Assembly (NCBI GenBank): GCA_026419335.1
Contig: JANZZP010000056.1
Coordinates: forward strand, 1-46,853
From: Elusimicrobiales bacterium
GTDB lineage: Bacteria; Elusimicrobiota; Elusimicrobia; Elusimicrobiales; UBA9959
Length of the DNA stretch: 46,853 nucleotides
Direction of reading: 5' to 3'
Below are positions 42,869 to 46,853 of this stretch, in pieces. Position 1 is the stretch's first letter. Each line of letters starts with the position of its first letter. Under the pieces are notes generated by a model that searched no databases, was not told the origin of the DNA, and worked only from the letters and a program-made list of their open reading frames with translations. A program made the position numbers and the translations under genes.

Positions 42869-43836
42869 GAAAAGTATGTTTTATAATAATTATTATTTTC
42901 ATATTATTAGGATTTTACTTTTTTTTCCCTTCAAGTAAGGAGATTAAGATATTTATACCAGAAGGTTCTTCTGCGAAAAAAATAGCTGAAATCCTTAAAA
43001 ATAATGAGGTAATTTTTTCTTCTTATTATTTTAGATTATTAGTAAAGTTAACAAAAACAGATAAAAAAATAAATCCTGGAGAATATATTTTTAAAAAATA
43101 TACTTCTCATGAAGTAGTTTTGTATAGATTAATAACTAATAAATATTTAAATTCTATTAAAATTATAATTCCAGAAGGTTGGAGAGCAGAACAAATAGCT
43201 GAAAGATTGTATGTTAATGGGGTTATAAAAAGTAAAGACAAATTCATGGAAATAGTAAAAAAGAGAAATTTAGAAGGCTATCTCTTTCCTTCAACTTATT
43301 ATTTTTCAAAAGGAATGTCAGAGGAAGATGTTATAAATCATTTCCTTGATTCATTTGATAAAAATGTGAAACCTTTATTCTCTAAGTATAGTTTCCCAGA
43401 AGGATTAGATGATAGGAAAGTTATAATTCTTGCTTCAATAGTAGAAAGAGAAGCAATTTTTGATGAAGAAAGACCTCTTGTTGCTGCGGTGTATTTGAAT
43501 AGATTAAAAAAGAATATGCCACTTGAGGCAGATCCTACCGTTCAATATGCTTTGGGATATTGGAAGAAAGGACTTACGTATAGAGATCTTGAAATACCGT
43601 CCCCTTATAATACATACTATGTTAGCGGGCTTCCTCCTGGCCCAATATGTTCACCCGGCATAAAATCTATTCAAGCTGTTTTATCTCCAGCAAAGATAGA
43701 TGCTTTATATTTTGTTGCTGATAATACTGGTAAACATGTATTTAATGTTAAATATGATGAACATCTAAAGGCTAAGGAAAAAGCAAAAATTGAAAGAATT
43801 ACTTTTCAAAAAAAAAGTTCTAAAGCTAATCAGTAG
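42865..43836 (+). CDS. mltG: Endolytic murein transglycosylase
   Basis: This 323-residue YceG/MltG protein has one N-terminal membrane helix (about 5-22), a LysM-like region (FIPEGSSAKKIAEIL) and the catalytic domain. IVEREA carries the catalytic Glu (about 194), and ADPTVQYALGYWKKGLTYRDLEI and SPYNTY--GLPPGPICSPG are characteristic. It cuts nascent glycan strands and limits their length. It overlaps the convergent DUF454 gene by 11 bases. Confidence 0.95.
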   Translation: MRKVCFIIIIIFILLGFYFFFPSSKEIKIFIPEGSSAKKIAEILKNNEVIFSSYYFRLLVKLTKTDKKINPGEYIFKKYTSHEVVLYRLITNKYLNSIKIIIPEGWRAEQIAERLYVNGVIKSKDKFMEIVKKRNLEGYLFPSTYYFSKGMSEEDVINHFLDSFDKNVKPLFSKYSFPEGLDDRKVIILASIVEREAIFDEERPLVAAVYLNRLKKNMPLEADPTVQYALGYWKKGLTYRDLEIPSPYNTYYVSGLPPGPICSPGIKSIQAVLSPAKIDALYFVADNTGKHVFNVKYDEHLKAKEKAKIERITFQKKSSKANQ

Positions 43837-44188
43837 TTTTTAACATAAGTATATGAATTGTTACCGAAATCATTATTAATATAAGAATAAATCTTATTAT
43901 GCTTGATTTCGTAAAAAATATTATTGATGTTATTATGGTAACACAAAGTAATAATATTGAAAATATTTTTACTTTTATAGGTATTTTTCTCTGTTCTTTA
44001 TAATCTTTTATATACTTGCCTATATATCTGGAATTGGTTAACCATTCATATGCTCTAGTAGAACTTTTGAGATATAAATACGAACTCAGAAGTAAAAAAG
44101 GTGTTGTAGGTATAAGAGGTATAAATATGGCTATTATACCTGTTATTAAAGATAAAGTAGCAATAAGAAATAAAAAAAATTTTACCAT
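43826..44188 (-). CDS. YbaN-family (DUF454) inner-membrane protein
   Basis: This 120-residue protein has three hydrophobic segments. The DUF454 signature is PLIPTTPFLLLSSYLYLKSSTRAYEWLTNSRYIGKYIKDY. Function is unknown. It follows the tRNA-Ala gene on the same strand and has an AAGGAATTAGG region before the ATG. Its 3' end runs into mltG from the opposite side. Confidence 0.9.
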   Translation of the reverse strand: MVKFFLFLIATLSLITGIIAIFIPLIPTTPFLLLSSYLYLKSSTRAYEWLTNSRYIGKYIKDYKEQRKIPIKVKIFSILLLCVTIITSIIFFTKSSIIRFILILIMISVTIHILMLKTTD

Positions 44189-44210
44189 CCTAATTCCTTA
44201 AAAAGATTTT

Positions 44211-44283
44211 TGGACGTGATGGGGTTCGAACCCACGACCTCCGACTTGCGAAGCCGGCGCTCTCCCAACTGAGCTACACGCCC
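44211..44283 (-). tRNA. tRNA-Ala (anticodon CGC)
   Basis: The reverse complement folds as a 73-base tRNA. The acceptor stem GGGCGTG/CACGTCC has the G3-U70 pair that identifies alanine tRNAs. The D-arm is GCTC/GAGC, and anticodon stem CCGGC/GTCGG encloses loop TTCGCAA, giving anticodon CGC. The T-arm is GTGGG-TTCGAAC-CCCAT. The discriminator is A and CCA is not encoded. It would read GCG, a codon that should be rare in this AT-rich genome. Confidence 0.95.
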
Positions 44284-44303
44284 AATTATATAGTATAATT
44301 TGA

Positions 44304-44867
44304 CTAGAACCAAATCCCTATTCCAAACTTTATATTCAATCCATCAAAATTATTTAATCTTTTAGATGTTCCACCAAATGGATTATTAACAGTAAACTGT
44401 CTTATGAACTTTTGGGATATTTCTGTAAATATAAAAGGTTGAATTTTGTCTTTTTTAGGAAAAAATGATATTTTTCCACTGACTTCTATTACTGGACTTG
44501 TTAAAGGAGTAATTGTTGCTGTAGCATTAAAATCTGAAGTATTAGCATTACCTATTCCAATTCCTGTATCCACAGAAAATTCATTTTTTTTGTATAGAGA
44601 ATAATAAGCAAATATTGTTTGTACAGTGATGTTATGTGTATCTGATACTCCTGATTCTTCTGCTTTTACTGAATATTCTTCAGTTTTAAATCCCATGGTG
44701 AGGTCAGTATCTACCTTTATATTTAAGCTCATACCTGTTGAAGTAGCAGAGTATCTTGAATCTATTGGTGAATAAAATGAACCTGATAATTCAAATCCAA
44801 GATTTTGTGATGATAATGTGTTTTTTGTAAAAATCATCAATATTATTAATGGAATTATTTTTTTCAT
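44304..44867 (-). CDS. Predicted small outer-membrane beta-barrel protein
   Basis: This 187-residue protein has a signal peptide (MKK, hydrophobic core, cleavage near LSS-QN). Alternating strand-like segments follow, and the protein ends in a strand finishing GIGIWF, the C-terminal aromatic typical of outer-membrane barrels. Its layout suggests an OmpA/OmpX-like eight-stranded barrel. I do not recognise a family. GGAGGTAGTAAC precedes the ATG. It is upstream of tRNA-Ala on the same strand, with 20 bases between them. Confidence 0.72.
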   Translation of the reverse strand: MKKIIPLIILMIFTKNTLSSQNLGFELSGSFYSPIDSRYSATSTGMSLNIKVDTDLTMGFKTEEYSVKAEESGVSDTHNITVQTIFAYYSLYKKNEFSVDTGIGIGNANTSDFNATATITPLTSPVIEVSGKISFFPKKDKIQPFIFTEISQKFIRQFTVNNPFGGTSKRLNNFDGLNIKFGIGIWF

Positions 44868-44930
44868 GTTACTACCTCCTTCTTTATTTCTTCTTTATAA
44901 TATTTTACTAATTTTTTTTATTTAATATTT

Positions 44931-44950
44931 TTGTATAATTTAGTTATAAT
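44931..44950 (+). promoter_or_regulatory. Two candidate -10 boxes upstream of the 45010 gene
   Basis: TTGTATAAT (44931-44939) and GTTATAAT (44943-44950) are on the plus strand. A 7-base inverted repeat AACAATT-(10)-AATTGTT (44964-44987) lies in the leader, followed by AAAAGGAG before the ATG. Confidence 0.45.
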
Positions 44951-45009
44951 AATAGTTGTGTGAAACAATTTTCTTATTTTAATTGTTAATATAAAAGGAG
45001 TAAATTATA

Positions 45010-45555
45010 ATGAAAACTAAAGATTATTTTCCTCTAAAAGAAAAAACAAGATATGAATATGAGTTTAAAAGTACAGAATTTGAAGGTGTTGCAACTGTAT
45101 ATATAGATATTATTAAGGTTAGTAAGAAAGGTAAGGTAATATCAGCAGATGCACGTATGATTTTTAGATTAAGAGATGAGAATATAACTGAGTTTAAAAT
45201 TAAAAAAGATAATAAATGGGTTATTACAACAGATGGTATTGTGGTTGGTGGCAGAAAAGAATTTCCTCTTCCTCTTTATGAAGGTAAAAAATGGGATGAA
45301 TATCCGGATTATAATGAAGTAATTTCTATGACTGATAAAGTCTCTGTTAAAGCAGGTAAATTTTCTAACTGTCTAAAAATTATGACAAAAATTAGTGGTG
45401 GTGATGGAGGAATTTCATTTAGATATTATGCACCAGGGATTGGCTATATACTTGAAGATTGGAAAGGTGAGGATCGTCAGATGTATTGTGAACTTGTTTC
45501 TATAAAAACTCTTAAAGATAGTGAAATAGAGGTAAAAAAAGGAAGGAGAAAATGA
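45010..45555 (+). CDS. Hypothetical protein, TapB/DUF3108-like beta-rich
   Basis: This 181-residue protein has no signal peptide. It is mainly beta: YFPLKEKTRYEYEFKS at the start, then paired strands, KAGKFSNCLKIMTK and RYYAPGIGYILEDWKG. The YFPLKEGxxWxYE opening, the G-F-NClk motif and the ap-GvG-v pattern recall TapB/DUF3108-type proteins, which are normally secreted; the absence of a signal here is odd. Function is unknown. The stop overlaps the asnS ATG (ATGA), so the two are coupled. Confidence 0.65.
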   Translation: MKTKDYFPLKEKTRYEYEFKSTEFEGVATVYIDIIKVSKKGKVISADARMIFRLRDENITEFKIKKDNKWVITTDGIVVGGRKEFPLPLYEGKKWDEYPDYNEVISMTDKVSVKAGKFSNCLKIMTKISGGDGGISFRYYAPGIGYILEDWKGEDRQMYCELVSIKTLKDSEIEVKKGRRK

Positions 45556-46853
45556 AACCATCTCTTACTATTCGTGATATTCTGAACAAAAATATGCTTA
45601 TAAATGATATAACAGTTATGGGATGGGTAAAAACACGTAGAGATTTAAAAGATGTATCATTTGCTGAAATAAATGATGGTTCAACAAGGTTCAATCTTCA
45701 AATTGTTATAACTCACTCCAATGAAAACTTTAAGAATATAATAAGTCGCATTGTAAATGGTGCTTCTATTTTAGTTAAAGGAGATCTTGTTTTGTCTCCT
45801 GCTAAAGGACAGAAATATGAACTTGTAGCAAAAGAGATTGAAATACTAGGAGATTGTGATCAAGAAAAATATCCGATTCAGAAGAAAAAAACTTCTGATG
45901 AATTTTTAAGAACTGTAGCACATTTAAGAACAAGGACTAATAAATATGCAGCTATGTTGAGAATAAGGTCGGAGCTTTCTTTTGCTATTCATAAATATTT
46001 TAGAGATAATGGATTTTTTTATGTTCATACACCAATAATTACTTCTTCAGATTGCGAAGGTGCTGGACAGATGTTTTCAGTGACTGCTTTTGATATATCA
46101 AATATAAAAAAGCTTCCTACTGATAATGAAGGAAATGTTGATTTCTCAAAAGATCTTTTTTCAAGAAGAACTTATCTTACAGTTTCAGGTCAGCTAGAAG
46201 GAGAAACACTTGCTTTATCTCTTGGTAAAATATATACTTTTGGCCCAACTTTTAGAGCAGAAAATTCTAACACGTATCGTCATGCTTCTGAATTCTGGAT
46301 GATAGAACCTGAAATGGCTTTTTATGATATTTATGATAATATGGATCTTGCTGAAGATTTTGTTAAATCTATAACGAAACATGTAATTGAAAATTGTCAG
46401 ACTGATATTGAACTTTTCTCAAAATTTGTTGAGCCTGAATTGGAAGATAGTTTACATAAAGTTACCGAAACATCATATGAAAGATTGACATATACTGATG
46501 CTGTATTAATATTAGAAAAGGAAAATCATAGGTTTGAGAAGAAAATCAACTGGGGTATTGATTTATCAAGTGAACATGAAAGATTTTTGGTAGAGTTATA
46601 TTTTAAAAAACCAGTTATAGTGTATAATAAACCAAAAGAATTTGCTGCATTTTATATGATGCTGAATGATGATGGAAAAACAGTAAGAGGCATGGATTTA
46701 TTAGTCCCAAGAATAGGAGAACTTATTGGTGGTAGTCAAAGAGAGCATAGATTAGAAGTTTTACTCCAAAGAATGAAAGAATTAAAAATGAATATAGATA
46801 ATTATTGGTGGTATATAGATTTAAGGAGATTTGGAAGTGTACCACATAGTGGT
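45552..46853 (+). CDS. asnS: Asparaginyl-tRNA synthetase, C-terminus cut by window edge
   Basis: I translated 434 open codons from the ATG at 45552 to the window end. The N-terminal OB-fold anticodon-binding domain includes VMGWVKTRRDLKDVSFAEINDGS. The class II catalytic core includes FRDNGFFYVHTPIITSSDCEGAGQMF (motif 2 region, RAENSNTYRHASEFWMIEPE) and GELIGGSQREHR (AsnRS-specific). The final motif 3 (G-G-ER) lies outside the window. It charges tRNA-Asn. AAGGAGAAA precedes the ATG. Confidence 0.97.
   Translation, partial: MKPSLTIRDILNKNMLINDITVMGWVKTRRDLKDVSFAEINDGSTRFNLQIVITHSNENFKNIISRIVNGASILVKGDLVLSPAKGQKYELVAKEIEILGDCDQEKYPIQKKKTSDEFLRTVAHLRTRTNKYAAMLRIRSELSFAIHKYFRDNGFFYVHTPIITSSDCEGAGQMFSVTAFDISNIKKLPTDNEGNVDFSKDLFSRRTYLTVSGQLEGETLALSLGKIYTFGPTFRAENSNTYRHASEFWMIEPEMAFYDIYDNMDLAEDFVKSITKHVIENCQTDIELFSKFVEPELEDSLHKVTETSYERLTYTDAVLILEKENHRFEKKINWGIDLSSEHERFLVELYFKKPVIVYNKPKEFAAFYMMLNDDGKTVRGMDLLVPRIGELIGGSQREHRLEVLLQRMKELKMNIDNYWWYIDLRRFGSVPHSG

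Noticed and set aside
44964..44987. AACAATT-(10)-AATTGTT inverted repeat as an operator
   Set aside because: A 7-base A/T-rich arm is expected by chance in DNA of this composition, and no second copy was seen. It is mentioned under the promoter entry only.

Overview
This is a very AT-rich window that is almost entirely coding, with short intergenic gaps. The gene content points to a diderm (Gram-negative-type) bacterium. It has a TolQ/TolR/TonB-like envelope motor, LolA, two predicted outer-membrane proteins, a FecR-domain protein, PgsA/PgpA phospholipid enzymes and MltG. The glutamine synthetase resembles the Bacteroidetes-type I family from memory, but nothing here fixes the phylum, so the lineage is left open. 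No phage, integrase, intact IS, CRISPR array or rRNA was seen. The only mobile-element-like material is a possible decayed remnant near 14.5-14.7 kb.

Layout. 1-1157 (minus): the 5' part of sua5 (cut by the window edge), a small membrane protein and tRNA-Ser(GCT). 1208-6715 (minus): one tight nine-gene run, yggS - DUF167 - mtnA - tolQ/exbB - tolR/exbD - tonB/tolA-like - two tandem paralogous membrane proteins - NAD-dependent epimerase. 6756-7964 (plus): an MFS transporter whose last codons lie inside a bidirectional terminator shared with groEL. 7997-10009 (minus): groES-groEL with a promoter and a CIRCE-like operator. 10032-14337 (minus): a signalling operon of response regulator (REC-GGDEF-like), Ser/Thr kinase, PP2C phosphatase and a degenerate FHA-like protein. 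14338-14834: a gene-poor gap with a GC-rich hairpin and a decayed ORF. 14835-22759 (minus): rpsO - pnp - accB - DUF2582 - ftsK - lolA - pgsA - pgpA, followed by a predicted outer-membrane protein with its own promoter.

22908-26078 (plus): a small secreted Tyr/Ser-rich protein, glnA and an M23 peptidase. 26075-28930 (minus): cinA - TlpA-like lipoprotein - Rmd1/DUF155-like protein. 28975-32554 (plus): prolyl oligopeptidase - esterase - DUF6498 protein. 32574-33856 (plus): a fluoride riboswitch followed by a CPA2-type cation/proton antiporter. 33910-43836 (plus): ppdK - gmk - rpoZ - UDG family 4 - PriA-like - tyrS - FecR protein - thpR - mltG. 43826-44867 (minus): DUF454 protein, tRNA-Ala(CGC) and a predicted outer-membrane protein. 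45010-46853 (plus): a hypothetical protein and asnS (cut by the window edge).

The most notable points are: (1) a well-formed fluoride riboswitch whose 3' pseudoknot strand could alternatively mask the ribosome binding site of an antiporter gene; (2) a diverged CIRCE operator over the groES promoter; (3) a PriA homologue that keeps its zinc ligands but has lost the helicase ATP-binding motifs; (4) several promoters with an extended -10 box placed so close to the ATG that the mRNAs would be leaderless; (5) two tandem paralogous unknown membrane proteins tied to the TonB-like motor; (6) a GC-rich hairpin in an otherwise decayed intergenic region.
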